Source of the DNA: Flavobacterium johnsoniae
Lineage (GTDB): Bacteria; Bacteroidota; Bacteroidia; Flavobacteriales; Flavobacteriaceae
Direction: 5' to 3'
Assembly: GCF_001879205.1 (NCBI RefSeq)
Contig: NZ_MLFK01000007.1
Location: 248,001 to 312,000, forward strand
DNA: 64,000 nucleotides
The position numbers were made by a program, and so were the translations under genes. The notes under the pieces are model-generated. The model was not told where the DNA came from. It saw only the letters and a program-made list of their open reading frames with translations, and ran no database searches. Shown here in pieces: positions 1 to 7,234 of this stretch (position 1 is its first letter; every line of letters begins with the position of its first letter).

Positions 1-387
1 AAAGAAAATCATTAAACCACGGAAAATAACCGCGCCTAAAATTCCCCAGAATAAAACGCGATGCTGGTATTTTTGCGGAATCTTAAACGAGGCAAAAATA
101 ATAGCGATTACAAATATATTGTCTACACTTAGAGATAATTCGATTAAATATCCCGTAATAAATTTCATAGAAGCAACGGCAGGTTTTAAGCCATCGGGAT
201 TTTCGATATAATCTGTAGTGTATAGCCAATAAATTACTCCGGAGAAAAGAAAGGATAAAGTAACCCAAATCAAAGTCCATTTGCTGGCCTCTTTAGTACT
301 AATGATATGTGGTGTTTTATTGAATACACCCAAATCTAAGGCAAGAATAAAAACTACAGCTAGTAAAAACAAAGTCCAGACTATCAT
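1..387 (-). CDS. TerC-family integral membrane protein (C-terminus outside window)
   Basis: The first 129 codons of a gene reading leftwards out of the window. The start is the ATG at 387, 20-odd bases downstream of a -7 promoter element. The visible protein has a hydrophobic N-terminus (MIVWTLFLLAVVFILALDLG), the FNKTPH segment, a second membrane helix and the stretch LIELSLSVDNIFVIAIIF, which is the conserved acidic SVDN motif of TerC/Alx proteins. TerC-family proteins are polytopic membrane proteins of about 300-350 residues linked to tellurite resistance and to Mn/metal homeostasis. Which of these applies here cannot be seen. The family call is firm; the function is family knowledge only. 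Confidence 0.85.
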   Translation of the reverse strand, partial: MIVWTLFLLAVVFILALDLGVFNKTPHIISTKEASKWTLIWVTLSFLFSGVIYWLYTTDYIENPDGLKPAVASMKFITGYLIELSLSVDNIFVIAIIFASFKIPQKYQHRVLFWGILGAVIFRGLMIFF

Positions 388-413
388 GATGATTTTTTTT
401 TTTTAATGATTTA

Positions 414-421
414 CAAAGGTA
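414..421 (-). promoter_or_regulatory. -7 element for the TerC-family gene
   Basis: On the minus strand the bases read TACCTTTG, a perfect match to the Bacteroidota -7 consensus TAnnTTTG, 26 nt upstream of the ATG at 387. No convincing -33 TTG is seen. Confidence 0.5.
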
Positions 422-482
422 AGTTATGAAATTTAACTGAAAAATTAATTAGGTTAAAGTTAACTTCGAAAGAATATGCAGG

Positions 483-515
483 AACTTTGTCAAAGTTTTA
501 AACTTTGACAAAGTT
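483..515. repeat. 33-bp near-perfect palindrome, copy 1 of 3
   Basis: AACTTTGTCAAAGTT, a 3-nt centre, then AACTTTGACAAAGTT. The same 33-bp element occurs identically at 16847-16879 and in a diverged form at 16241-16269. Each arm is itself a small palindrome. It lies between the terC start and the glnII terminator. Confidence 0.85.
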
Positions 516-547
516 TTTCACTGCGATTTGACTTTTACACCAACAAA

Positions 548-579
548 AAAAAGTGCCATCGTAATTGATGGCACTTTTT
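548..579 (-). terminator. Rho-independent terminator of the GSII gene
   Basis: A 13-bp stem (AAAAAGTGCCATC with GATGGCACTTTTT) around a 6-nt loop, 22 nt beyond the GSII stop codon. The A-tract on the plus strand becomes the U-tract of the minus-strand transcript. Confidence 0.85.
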
Positions 580-601
580 AGAATATATACTAAGCTTTAA
601 A

Positions 602-1618
602 TTATAGCGCTGAGTTAACAGTTTTGATAATTCTTGCAGCGATTTTGTATGGATCTCCGTTTGAAGCTGGTCTTCTGTCTTCTAACCATCCTTTCCATCC
701 TTTTTGAACAGTCATTAAAGGAATTCTGATAGAACATCCTCTGTCTGAAACTCCATAAGAGAAATCGTGGATAGATGCAGTTTCGTGTTTACCAGTTAAA
801 CGTTGGTCGTTGTAAGCTCCGTAAACCGCGATATGCTCAGCAGTAACAGGACGGAAAGCCTCACAAATTCTTTCGTAAGTTGCCTGATCTCCACAAGTTC
901 TTAATACATTGTTAGAGAAGTTAGCGTGCATTCCAGAACCATTCCAGTCTGTATCTCCTAGAGGTTTAGGGTGGTATTCAATATAGTAACCGTATTTTTC
1001 AGTCAAACGATCTAATAAGTAACGAGCAACCCAGATTTCGTCTCCGGCTTTTTTAGCACCTTTAGCGAATAATTGGAATTCCCATTGTCCGCATGCAACC
1101 TCTTGGTTAATACCTTCAAAGTTGATTCCGGCAGCGATACATAAATCAGCATGTTCTTCTACTAGTTTTCTTCCGTGAGTGTTTTTTCCACCTACAGAGC
1201 AGTAGTACATACCTTGTGGAGCAGGATAACCTCCAACAGGGAAACCTAATGGCAATAAAGTTTTAGTATCCATAATGAAGTATTCTTGTTCGAAACCAAA
1301 CCAGAAATCATCATTATCATCATCAATAGTAGCTCTACCGTTAGAAGGGTGTGGTGTTCCGTCAGCATACATAACTTCACACATTACTAACCATCCGTTG
1401 ATACGAGTTGGATCTGGATAGATTGCAACAGGAACTAATAAACAGTCAGAAGATCCACCTTCAGCTTGTCTTGTTGACGAACCATCAAATGACCAATTTC
1501 CAAGTTCTTCTAATGTTCCTTTGAAATTTTCGTGCTCTTCAACTTTAGTTTTACTTCTAAGATTTTGAGTTGGTTCGTATCCATCTAACCAAATGTACTC
1601 TAACTTAATTTTAGCCAT
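602..1618 (-). CDS. Glutamine synthetase, GSII (eukaryotic-type) family
   Basis: A 338-residue cytoplasmic enzyme making glutamine from glutamate, ammonia and ATP. The length fits GSII (about 340-370) and not GSI (about 470) or GSIII (about 730). Visible motifs are NWSFDGSST in the N-terminal beta-grasp (41-49), FGFEQEYF metal-ligand motif (107-114), the ATP-binding NGSGMHANFS (226-235) and DRGCSIRIP (292-300). It is divergent from a GSIII gene at 2047, so the cell carries two unrelated-length glutamine synthetases side by side. It has its own -7 promoter element (1657-1664) and a strong terminator (548-579), so it is probably monocistronic. A short inverted repeat (1681-1693) overlaps where the -33 would lie and could be an operator. 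No GSI-type adenylylation region is expected in this family. Confidence 0.93.
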   Translation of the reverse strand: MAKIKLEYIWLDGYEPTQNLRSKTKVEEHENFKGTLEELGNWSFDGSSTRQAEGGSSDCLLVPVAIYPDPTRINGWLVMCEVMYADGTPHPSNGRATIDDDNDDFWFGFEQEYFIMDTKTLLPLGFPVGGYPAPQGMYYCSVGGKNTHGRKLVEEHADLCIAAGINFEGINQEVACGQWEFQLFAKGAKKAGDEIWVARYLLDRLTEKYGYYIEYHPKPLGDTDWNGSGMHANFSNNVLRTCGDQATYERICEAFRPVTAEHIAVYGAYNDQRLTGKHETASIHDFSYGVSDRGCSIRIPLMTVQKGWKGWLEDRRPASNGDPYKIAARIIKTVNSAL

Positions 1619-1656
1619 AATAATATAAATTTATTTTTTTTGTTTTTTCGCTGGGT

Positions 1657-1664
1657 CAAATATA
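1657..1664 (-). promoter_or_regulatory. -7 element of the GSII promoter
   Basis: Minus strand TATATTTG, a perfect TAnnTTTG match, 38 nt upstream of the GSII ATG at 1618. Confidence 0.6.
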
Positions 1665-1680
1665 GATTTATTTTTTTAGT

Positions 1681-1693
1681 CCTAAAAATTAGG
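1681..1693. promoter_or_regulatory. Short inverted repeat, possible operator in the GSII promoter
   Basis: CCTAA-AAA-TTAGG, a perfect 5-bp-arm inverted repeat 16 bp upstream of the GSII -7 element, covering the -33 area. The regulator is unknown, and a chance occurrence in AT-rich DNA is possible. The rest of the 428-bp gap between the two glutamine synthetase genes shows no gene. Confidence 0.3.
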
Positions 1694-1989
1694 GGGCTAT
1701 TTTGTTGATCGGACTATAATTTTTTTGAGAAGCGCAATTTTCAAAGGGGTATATTTTAAAAAAAGCAATTTTTAACACCTTAAAAAAATAAATTCGTAAA
1801 AATAAAGGGAAGTTTTTGGTTTTTAGGGTTAAGGAATTATGAAAAAATGTTTATTTAATGAATAATACTAAGGTTTTTTGTTATATTTCTTTACAAGGCA
1901 AACATTATTCTTGGTAAAAAGCTCCTTCTGTTGAAAAATTGTTGTCTAAAATTCTAAAATATAGCTGCAAAACAGGGGTATTTATTGTT

Positions 1990-1997
1990 TATATTTG
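1990..1997 (+). promoter_or_regulatory. -7 element of the GSIII promoter
   Basis: TATATTTG on the plus strand, a perfect TAnnTTTG match, 49 nt upstream of the GSIII start. No clear TTG about 20 bp upstream, which would fit an activator-dependent promoter. Confidence 0.55.
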
Positions 1998-2046
1998 TCG
2001 ATCATTTTTTTAATGAAAATTATTACGAATTTTTAAAATTATACAC

Positions 2047-4236
2047 ATGTCAACATTACGTTTCCAAGCTTTAAAAGAAGCTTCTACAAGAAAGCCGGTG
2101 CATTTTGAAGAAATTGATCGAAAATCTAATCTTTTTGGTTCAAATGTTTTTAATGAAAAAGCCATGAAGCAGTATTTGACTTCAGATGCTTTAAAAGGAG
2201 TGAGAGATGCTATTCAGCACGGAACTAAGATAGAACGAAAATTAGCAGATTATATCGCCATGGGAATGAAAGAATGGGCGTTGGCAAAAGGCGTTACTCA
2301 TTATACACACTGGTTTCAGCCTCTTACAGGTACAACTGCAGAAAAACACGATGCTTTTTTTGAAACTTCGTATGACGGAAGTGATCCTGTAGAAAAATTT
2401 GGCGGTGCACAATTGGTGCAGCAAGAACCGGATGCGTCGAGTTTTCCTAACGGCGGTATCAGAAATACATTCGAAGCAAGAGGTTATACAGCGTGGGATC
2501 CAACTTCACCTGCTTTTATATATGGAACCACTTTATGTATTCCAACCGTTTTTATTGCCTATACAGGTGAAGCTTTAGATAATAAGATACCTTTATTAAG
2601 AGCATTATCTGCAATTGACGAAGCAGCGACAGAGGTTTGTAAATATTTTGACAAAAATGTAAAAAAGGTAACAGCTACTTTGGGCTGGGAGCAGGAATAT
2701 TTCCTGATTGACAAAGCTTTGGCAAATTCACGTCCGGATTTAATGATGACAGGAAGAACTTTATTAGGACATACATCTGCAAAAGGACAACAGCTTGACG
2801 ATCATTATTTCGGATCTATCCCAACTCGTGCGCTTACTTATATGAGAGATCTGGAGCAGGAATGTATGTTATTAGGTATTCCGGTTAAAACGCGTCATAA
2901 TGAGGTAGCTCCAAATCAATTTGAGCTGGCACCTATTTTTGAAGAAACCAATCTTGCCGTAGACCACAACTCTTTATTAATGGATGTGATGCAGAGAGTA
3001 GCAGAGCGTCATGATTTTAAAGTTTTATTTCACGAAAAACCATTTAAAGGAGTAAACGGTTCAGGAAAACACAATAACTGGTCTTTGGCAACAGATACCG
3101 GAGTGAACTTATTGAGTCCGAGTAAAACGCCAATGAGCAATTTACAGTTCCTGACTTTCTTTATTAATACCATAAAAGCAGTAAATGATAATGAAACCTT
3201 GCTTCGTGCCTCAATCGCGACAGCAAGCAACGATCACAGGTTAGGGGCAAATGAGGCACCGCCGGCAATTATGTCTGTATTTATTGGAGCACAATTGACA
3301 AAAGTTTTATCTGAATTAGAAAGCGTAACAACAGGAAAACTTTCTCCAGAAGAAAAGACAGATTTGAAACTGAATGTTGTAGGTAAAATTCCAGACGTAT
3401 TATTAGACAATACAGATCGTAACAGAACTTCGCCATTTGCTTTTACAGGAAATAAATTTGAGTTTAGAGCCGTTGGTTCCAATTCGAACTGTTCTAATGC
3501 AATGACTACTTTAAATGCAATTGTAGCAAAACAGTTAATTGACTTTAAAAATGAAGTAGAGAATCTGATCGAGTCAAAAGACATGAAAAAAGACGATGCT
3601 ATTTTTAATGTTTTAAGAGAATACATCAAACAATCTAAAAAGATTCTTTTTGAAGGAGACGGTTACAGCGAAGCATGGGAGAAAGAAGCAGGAAAAAGAG
3701 GTTTAAGCAACTTTAAAACAACACCCGAAGCTATTAAAGCTAAAGTTTCTAAACAAGCTTTGGATTTATTTGCTGAACTTGGAATTTTTAATCACGTTGA
3801 AGCCGAAGCGCGTTACGAAATTGAATTAGAAGAATATACCAAAAAAATTCAGATTGAAGGACGAGTTTTAGGAGACATTGCCAGAAACCATGTTATTCCT
3901 ACTGCAATTCGTTACCAAAATACTTTAATTGAAAATGTAAAAGGTTTAAAAGAAATCTTTGGAAAAGAGTTTGAAACGATTGCAAAAGAACAAATTACTT
4001 TAATTAAGGAAATATCAGGGCATATTGAAGGAATCAATTCTAAAGTATTGGCAATGACCAATGAAAGAAAAAAGGCAAATCAATTAACAGATGCCCAAAA
4101 AATGGCCGAAGCTTACTGTAATAAAGTAAAACCTTATTTTGAGGATATTCGTAATCACTGCGATAAATTAGAACTTTTAGTTGATGACGAAAGCTGGACC
4201 TTAACAAAATACAGAGAATTGTTGTTTACAAAGTAA
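2047..4236 (+). CDS. glnN: Glutamine synthetase type III
   Basis: A 729-residue type III glutamine synthetase, the form typical of Bacteroidota and some cyanobacteria. The length matches the family (about 700-730). Visible motifs include FGSNVFNEKAMKQYL near the N-terminus (GSIII-specific), GWEQEYFLID (metal ligands), the ATP-binding NGSGKHNNWSLATD, RLGANEAPPAIMS and NRTSPFAFTGNKFEFRAVGS. The C-terminal third is helical and specific to GSIII. It assembles as a dodecamer in characterised members. It is transcribed divergently from GSII (602-1618), has its own -7 promoter element at 1990 and ends at a strong terminator (4258-4285). GSIII is usually the nitrogen-responsive main enzyme in Bacteroidota, which I infer here from the family only. 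Confidence 0.94.
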   Translation: MSTLRFQALKEASTRKPVHFEEIDRKSNLFGSNVFNEKAMKQYLTSDALKGVRDAIQHGTKIERKLADYIAMGMKEWALAKGVTHYTHWFQPLTGTTAEKHDAFFETSYDGSDPVEKFGGAQLVQQEPDASSFPNGGIRNTFEARGYTAWDPTSPAFIYGTTLCIPTVFIAYTGEALDNKIPLLRALSAIDEAATEVCKYFDKNVKKVTATLGWEQEYFLIDKALANSRPDLMMTGRTLLGHTSAKGQQLDDHYFGSIPTRALTYMRDLEQECMLLGIPVKTRHNEVAPNQFELAPIFEETNLAVDHNSLLMDVMQRVAERHDFKVLFHEKPFKGVNGSGKHNNWSLATDTGVNLLSPSKTPMSNLQFLTFFINTIKAVNDNETLLRASIATASNDHRLGANEAPPAIMSVFIGAQLTKVLSELESVTTGKLSPEEKTDLKLNVVGKIPDVLLDNTDRNRTSPFAFTGNKFEFRAVGSNSNCSNAMTTLNAIVAKQLIDFKNEVENLIESKDMKKDDAIFNVLREYIKQSKKILFEGDGYSEAWEKEAGKRGLSNFKTTPEAIKAKVSKQALDLFAELGIFNHVEAEARYEIELEEYTKKIQIEGRVLGDIARNHVIPTAIRYQNTLIENVKGLKEIFGKEFETIAKEQITLIKEISGHIEGINSKVLAMTNERKKANQLTDAQKMAEAYCNKVKPYFEDIRNHCDKLELLVDDESWTLTKYRELLFTK

Positions 4237-4257
4237 AATAATTCAATACACATCTAT

Positions 4258-4285
4258 AAAGCCCATCTAATTAAAGATGGGCTTT
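4258..4285 (+). terminator. Terminator of the GSIII gene
   Basis: An 11-bp stem AAAGCCCATCT with AGATGGGCTTT, 6-nt loop, followed by a run of T. It is 21 nt after the stop codon. Confidence 0.88.
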
Positions 4286-4403
4286 TTTTATTGTTATGTT
4301 AAAATAACACATATTGAACATTGTTTTTAACAAATGTTTGGGGGTAAATGTAAAGAAATTGCAATAAGAAAGTAATTTCTTACTTAAATTTTTTGACAAT
4401 TCA

Positions 4404-4433
4404 GTAGTTCATCGAGATAGTTTTACAGTTCAT
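4404..4433 (+). promoter_or_regulatory. LytTR-type direct repeat upstream of the curli operon
   Basis: Two 9-bp direct repeats, GTAGTTCAT (4404-4412) and ACAGTTCAT (4425-4433), separated by exactly 12 bp. The LytTR DNA-binding domain is known to recognise pairs of [TA][AC][CA]GTTN[AG][TG] spaced by 12-13 bp. The second copy matches at all positions and the first at seven of nine. The core AGTTCATCGA is repeated at 4406 and 4427, two helical turns apart. The site is 65 bp upstream of a -7 element and about 200 bp from the first curli gene. No LytTR regulator gene is in this window. Confidence 0.5.
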
Positions 4434-4497
4434 CGAAAAGAGGTTAAGTAATTGAAAAATAGGTGTTTTTACATGAATCGGATATTAATAAGTTTTC

Positions 4498-4505
4498 TAA
4501 TTTTG
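4498..4505 (+). promoter_or_regulatory. -7 element of the curli operon promoter
   Basis: TAATTTTG, a perfect TAnnTTTG match downstream of the LytTR-type repeats. It predicts a leader of about 120 nt that contains two C6 tracts in a repeated context (4561-4586, CCCCCCAgAT and CCCCCCAaAT). Confidence 0.45.
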
Positions 4506-4634
4506 GTCAAGAGAAAAAGAAAATAAGATTCGATTTTATTTTCGAATGAAGATGTAAAGTCCCCCCAGATTTTCGCCCCCCAAATCAAAACCTGCATAAT
4601 AAGTTGTATTAATAACCAATTAAATATATTTATT

Positions 4635-5480
4635 ATGAAAAAAGTAATTTTAAGCATCTCAGCGATGCTGTTTGTGGGAGTAGCGGCGTTTGCGCAAGGA
4701 AACACCTCTTCAGTAAACCAAGTTGGAAATTCTGACACTGGTATTGTAAACCAAAACGGAACAACTAATGATTCTAAAATAGATCAGTTAGGAAATTCGA
4801 ACAAATCTGAGGTTTATCAGGGAATTCAGCCTGCTTTGTACACTGCAGTAAGCAACAAAGCTGACGTAAAACAAGATGGTAACAACAACGGAGCGTTTAT
4901 TTCTCAAAGTAACCATGACAACCAGGCTTATCAAACACAAAAAGGTAACAGCAACGCAGCTACTATCTGGCAAGATCAAATTGTTAATGCACCAAGTTCA
5001 ACAGGCGGATTTGACAAAGCCTGGCAAACACAAACAGGTAACAGTAACACAGCTACCATTGACCAAGGTACTACTGGTAACGAAAAACCAACAGGACTTC
5101 CTTTTAACGCAACTCAATTAGGATATGTTAATGCTGTTGGCGTTCCGGTTGGTCCTCACAGTAAAAATGAGGCAACTCAAACTCAAAAAGGAGACAACAA
5201 CGTAGCTTATGCAAGCCAAGGTGGTGTTTCTAATAAATCATGGCAGACACAAACTTCTCCAAGCGGAACTTCTGCTGCAGATAAAAACACTTCAAACCAC
5301 TATCAATATGGTGATAATAACGAAGCTACATCTGTACAAAACGGAACTAAGTTAACTGAAAACACATTGCAGATTGGTAACTTAAACAAAGCAACTGTAA
5401 CTCAAACAGGAGCTGCTCACAGCAGTATTGCTTTCTCTAAAGGAAACAGCAATGTAATCTCTGTTACTCAAAGCAACTAA
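4635..5480 (+). CDS. csgA: Curlin-repeat amyloid subunit (CsgA-type major fibre protein)
   Basis: A 281-residue secreted protein with a signal peptide (about residues 1-20, cleavage near AFAQ). The mature part is rich in Gln, Asn, Ser and Thr and consists of curlin-type repeats in which Q-x-G-x-x-N-x-A and related patterns recur: NQVGNSD, DQLGNSNKSE, QDGNNNGAF, TQKGNSNAAT, TQTGNSNTAT, TQKGDNNVAY, QYGDNNEATS, LQIGNLNKAT, VTQTG. Such repeats form the stacked beta-strand arches of curli. It is the first gene of an operon with csgB-, csgE-, csgF- and csgG-like genes and is followed by a terminator-like hairpin (5492-5528), which would raise its dose over the downstream genes. About twice the size of E. 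coli CsgA, as is usual in Bacteroidota. The choice of major rather than minor subunit rests on order and size. Confidence 0.9.
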   Translation: MKKVILSISAMLFVGVAAFAQGNTSSVNQVGNSDTGIVNQNGTTNDSKIDQLGNSNKSEVYQGIQPALYTAVSNKADVKQDGNNNGAFISQSNHDNQAYQTQKGNSNAATIWQDQIVNAPSSTGGFDKAWQTQTGNSNTATIDQGTTGNEKPTGLPFNATQLGYVNAVGVPVGPHSKNEATQTQKGDNNVAYASQGGVSNKSWQTQTSPSGTSAADKNTSNHYQYGDNNEATSVQNGTKLTENTLQIGNLNKATVTQTGAAHSSIAFSKGNSNVISVTQSN

Positions 5481-5491
5481 AGGCTTAAAAC

Positions 5492-5528
5492 AAAAATGTG
5501 ATAGCCGTAGAACGGCTGTCACATTTTT
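5492..5528 (+). terminator. Intra-operon terminator-like hairpin after the curlin gene
   Basis: AAAAATGTGATAGCCG pairs with CGGCTGTCACATTTTT (one T-G pair) around a 6-nt loop and is followed by T residues. It lies 12 nt after the curlin stop and 20 nt before the next start, so it probably works as a partial terminator giving excess subunit transcript. Confidence 0.75.
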
Positions 5529-5548
5529 TTAATTTAAAATATATCAAA

Positions 5549-6073
5549 ATGAAAAATTTCATTCTATATATACTCTTGTTGATTCTGTATTGTCCGGCTT
5601 TTTATGGCCAGAATAATAAAGAAGACAACTCTGAATTCAATCATTATAGTTCTTCTCTTTTTAATTCAAAAGAAAGTGCCATGAGTGTAGTTTCGGTTTT
5701 GGATAAAAAAGCGGTAAACGATTTAAACTCGAAAATCCAGCCCGGAATTCAAATCCAGCAGATTGGAGATTTAAATAAAGTCAGAGCCAATTTACAATCA
5801 AATGAAACCAAAGTTTCTATTGACCAAAAAGGCAATGTAAACGAATTGCTTTTAGATAAAAAAGCCAAAACGATTACGCAAAATGTTGTACAGCAAGGAA
5901 ACAACAATAAGATCAACGATTTTACATTAAACACAAATTATAATGTAAATATGGAAATGATTCAAAAAGGCGATAATCAGAACATTCAAAATATTGGAAC
6001 CAATTCACTGTCAAAAAACATGAAAATTACCCAAACAGGAAATGGAGCTTCCATAATTCTTATCAACAAATAA
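5549..6073 (+). CDS. csgB: Curlin-like minor subunit or nucleator (CsgB-type)
   Basis: A 174-residue secreted protein with a signal peptide ending near AFYGQ. The ATG at 5549 is preferred over an upstream in-frame ATG at 5498 because it starts directly at the signal peptide and because 5498 lies inside the terminator hairpin. The mature protein carries curlin-like repeats: IQQIGDLNKVRAN, SIDQKGNVNELLL, VVQQGNNNKINDF, MIQKGDNQNIQNI, ITQTGNGASIILI. The repeats are fewer and more hydrophobic than in the upstream protein, as in CsgB nucleators that anchor fibres at the surface. The nucleator role is inferred from position and size. Confidence 0.8.
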   Translation: MKNFILYILLLILYCPAFYGQNNKEDNSEFNHYSSSLFNSKESAMSVVSVLDKKAVNDLNSKIQPGIQIQQIGDLNKVRANLQSNETKVSIDQKGNVNELLLDKKAKTITQNVVQQGNNNKINDFTLNTNYNVNMEMIQKGDNQNIQNIGTNSLSKNMKITQTGNGASIILINK

Positions 6074-6081
6074 ATTAAAAC

Positions 6082-6489
6082 ATGCGTTTTTTAAACAGAC
6101 ATATTACCATTTTAATGCTGCTTTTTACACTGGTTTTTTACGGTCAGGTGCCGCAGGATAAAATAAAAGCAAAATTAGAAATTGAAAAGGTTGAAGGTAA
6201 TGTAAAAATTACCGGTACGGCAGAAAACTTAACAGATGTTATAAGAAGCGCTTCGTACAGATTGTCTGTAATAAAAAATAATAATAAAAGTAATAATCAG
6301 TCAAATAATGACCAAGTTGGAGTTTTTACCCTGCAGCCAAATGAGATACAAAAATTATCAACATCACAAATCAATCTTCTGGAAGATGATGCAGTAGTAG
6401 TGCTGCTTTTGTTCTATGACGAAAACAAGCAGATAATCTCAAAAGACCGCGTGGTTTTGGGTGAAGAAAAAAAAAAGATGATCCAGTAA
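6082..6489 (+). CDS. CsgH/CsgC-like periplasmic domain; zero-frame product of a CsgH-CsgE frameshift gene
   Basis: A 135-codon frame with a signal peptide (cleavage near VFYGQ) followed by a beta-rich domain (about 30-125): KLEIEKVEGNVKITGTAENL, SYRLSVIKNNN, a Ser/Asn linker, VGVFTLQPNE, VVVLLLFYDENKQII. The strand order and the polar-loop pattern resemble CsgH/CsgC, periplasmic inhibitors of premature curli amyloid formation; this is a fold-level judgement by eye. The frame ends in EEKKKMIQ-stop just after a run of ten A. Moving to the -1 frame at that run continues without a stop into the CsgE domain (6477-6812), giving a 243-residue protein. It may therefore be half of a CsgH-CsgE fusion, with the short form as a second product. 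Confidence 0.7.
   Translation: MRFLNRHITILMLLFTLVFYGQVPQDKIKAKLEIEKVEGNVKITGTAENLTDVIRSASYRLSVIKNNNKSNNQSNNDQVGVFTLQPNEIQKLSTSQINLLEDDAVVVLLLFYDENKQIISKDRVVLGEEKKKMIQ
6471..6477 (+). promoter_or_regulatory. A AAA AAG slippery heptamer, candidate -1 programmed frameshift site
   Basis: In the frame of the upstream ORF the bases parse as A-AAA-AAG, the same heptamer used by E. coli dnaX. A -1 slip puts the ribosome in frame with the CsgE domain starting at GAT (6477). The heptamer is the end of an A10 run (6467-6476), so transcriptional slippage is also possible. About 10-50 nt downstream, GTAAT and ATTAC with flanking CC/GG could form a weak hairpin. A sequencing error of one missing A would give the same picture. 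Confidence 0.5.
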
Positions 6490-6812
6490 TTCTTCCGGTT
6501 GACGGATTTATTTTAAGAGGAATTATTACGGATGATACCAAAACCAAAATGGGTAAAGATTTTTATGACAGGTATTATTACAAGTACAATGATATTGGAA
6601 TCAACGCTGACAAAATAGTTACAATAGGTGAAGAATATAGTTTTGCAAGAAACACCGCTATAACCGTGTCTATCGACAATGAGGTTATATACGAGTTTTT
6701 GGCCAGACCAGACGACGAATTTTTAGACGCTGTTGCAGAAGAATCTGTAAATGCAACTTTTACCTATTTGAAAGAAAAAGAAAAAGAGCGCAAATATTTC
6801 ACTCAGTATTAA
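6477..6812 (+). CDS. csgE: CsgE curli secretion adaptor domain (-1 frame part of the CsgH-CsgE gene)
   Basis: The open -1 frame gives 111 residues beginning DDPVILPVDGFILRG. It aligns by eye with the whole mature E. coli CsgE: GIITDDTKTKMGKDFYDRYY corresponds to GLLTDHTVSSIGHDFYRAF, then a basic/aromatic mid-part, ITVSIDNEVIYEFLARPDD corresponds to ITVNQDVIFQTFLFPLKRD, and a C-terminal helix. CsgE caps the periplasmic side of the CsgG pore and guides subunits into it. This frame has no start with a signal peptide of its own: the first ATG (6549) is inside the CsgE domain, so export requires fusion to the upstream frame. The spacing to csgF is 16 nt. Confidence 0.85.
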   Translation, partial: DDPVILPVDGFILRGIITDDTKTKMGKDFYDRYYYKYNDIGINADKIVTIGEEYSFARNTAITVSIDNEVIYEFLARPDDEFLDAVAEESVNATFTYLKEKEKERKYFTQY

Positions 6813-6828
6813 TTTTATTATTAACGAC

Positions 6829-7233
6829 ATGAAATTTATAACCACCCTCGTAGTATTCCTGCTTATTTCTCCATTTATAAATGCGCAGGCTTTAGTTTAT
6901 AAACCTGTAAACCCTGCATTTGGCGGAGATACTTTTAATTATCAATGGCTTTTGAGCAGTGCCGAGGCTCAAAATAAGCAAAAAGATAAAACAGCCGAAA
7001 CAAAACAGCAGACAGACTTAGAGCGATTTAAAGCCAATTTAAATTCGCAGCTGTTAAGCCAGATTTCGAGCACACTTTACAAACAACAATTTGGTACTGA
7101 TGGAATTAAAGAGGGTTCTTACACCTTCGGGAGCTATTCTATTGACGTTTATCCATCAGCAGATGGACTTACGCTGAATATTTTAGACACCAATACAGGC
7201 GAACAAACTCAGGTAATCATTCCAAATAAATAA
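6829..7233 (+). CDS. csgF: Curli assembly factor CsgF
   Basis: A 134-residue secreted protein with a signal peptide (cleavage after FINAQ). Immediately after it the mature N-terminus reads ALVYKPVNPAFGGDTFNYQW, the hallmark CsgF segment that inserts into the CsgG channel and forms a second constriction. LLSSAEAQN and a helical neck follow, then a C-terminal TFGSYSIDVYPSADGLTLNI strand region. Length matches E. coli CsgF (138). CsgF couples the secretion pore to the nucleator at the cell surface. It is one base from csgG (7235), so the two are translationally linked. Confidence 0.95.
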   Translation: MKFITTLVVFLLISPFINAQALVYKPVNPAFGGDTFNYQWLLSSAEAQNKQKDKTAETKQQTDLERFKANLNSQLLSQISSTLYKQQFGTDGIKEGSYTFGSYSIDVYPSADGLTLNILDTNTGEQTQVIIPNK

Positions 7234-7234
7234 C

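Noticed and set aside
3234..3629. Minus-strand 131-residue frame inside the GSIII gene
   Set aside because: It is antisense to the conserved catalytic region and has no family resemblance.
4469..4738. Minus-strand 89-residue frame across the curli promoter
   Set aside because: It overlaps the predicted promoter and signal peptide region of the curlin gene antisense, with no recognisable domain or promoter of its own.
4876..5121. An 81-residue open frame inside the curlin gene
   Set aside because: It arises from the repetitive codons of the curlin repeats in another frame, has no independent start signal and lies wholly inside a clearly real gene.
6549..6812. A separate short CsgE gene starting at the ATG 6549
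   Set aside because: The start lies inside the conserved CsgE domain, lacks a signal peptide, and upstream codons in the same frame continue the domain without a stop.
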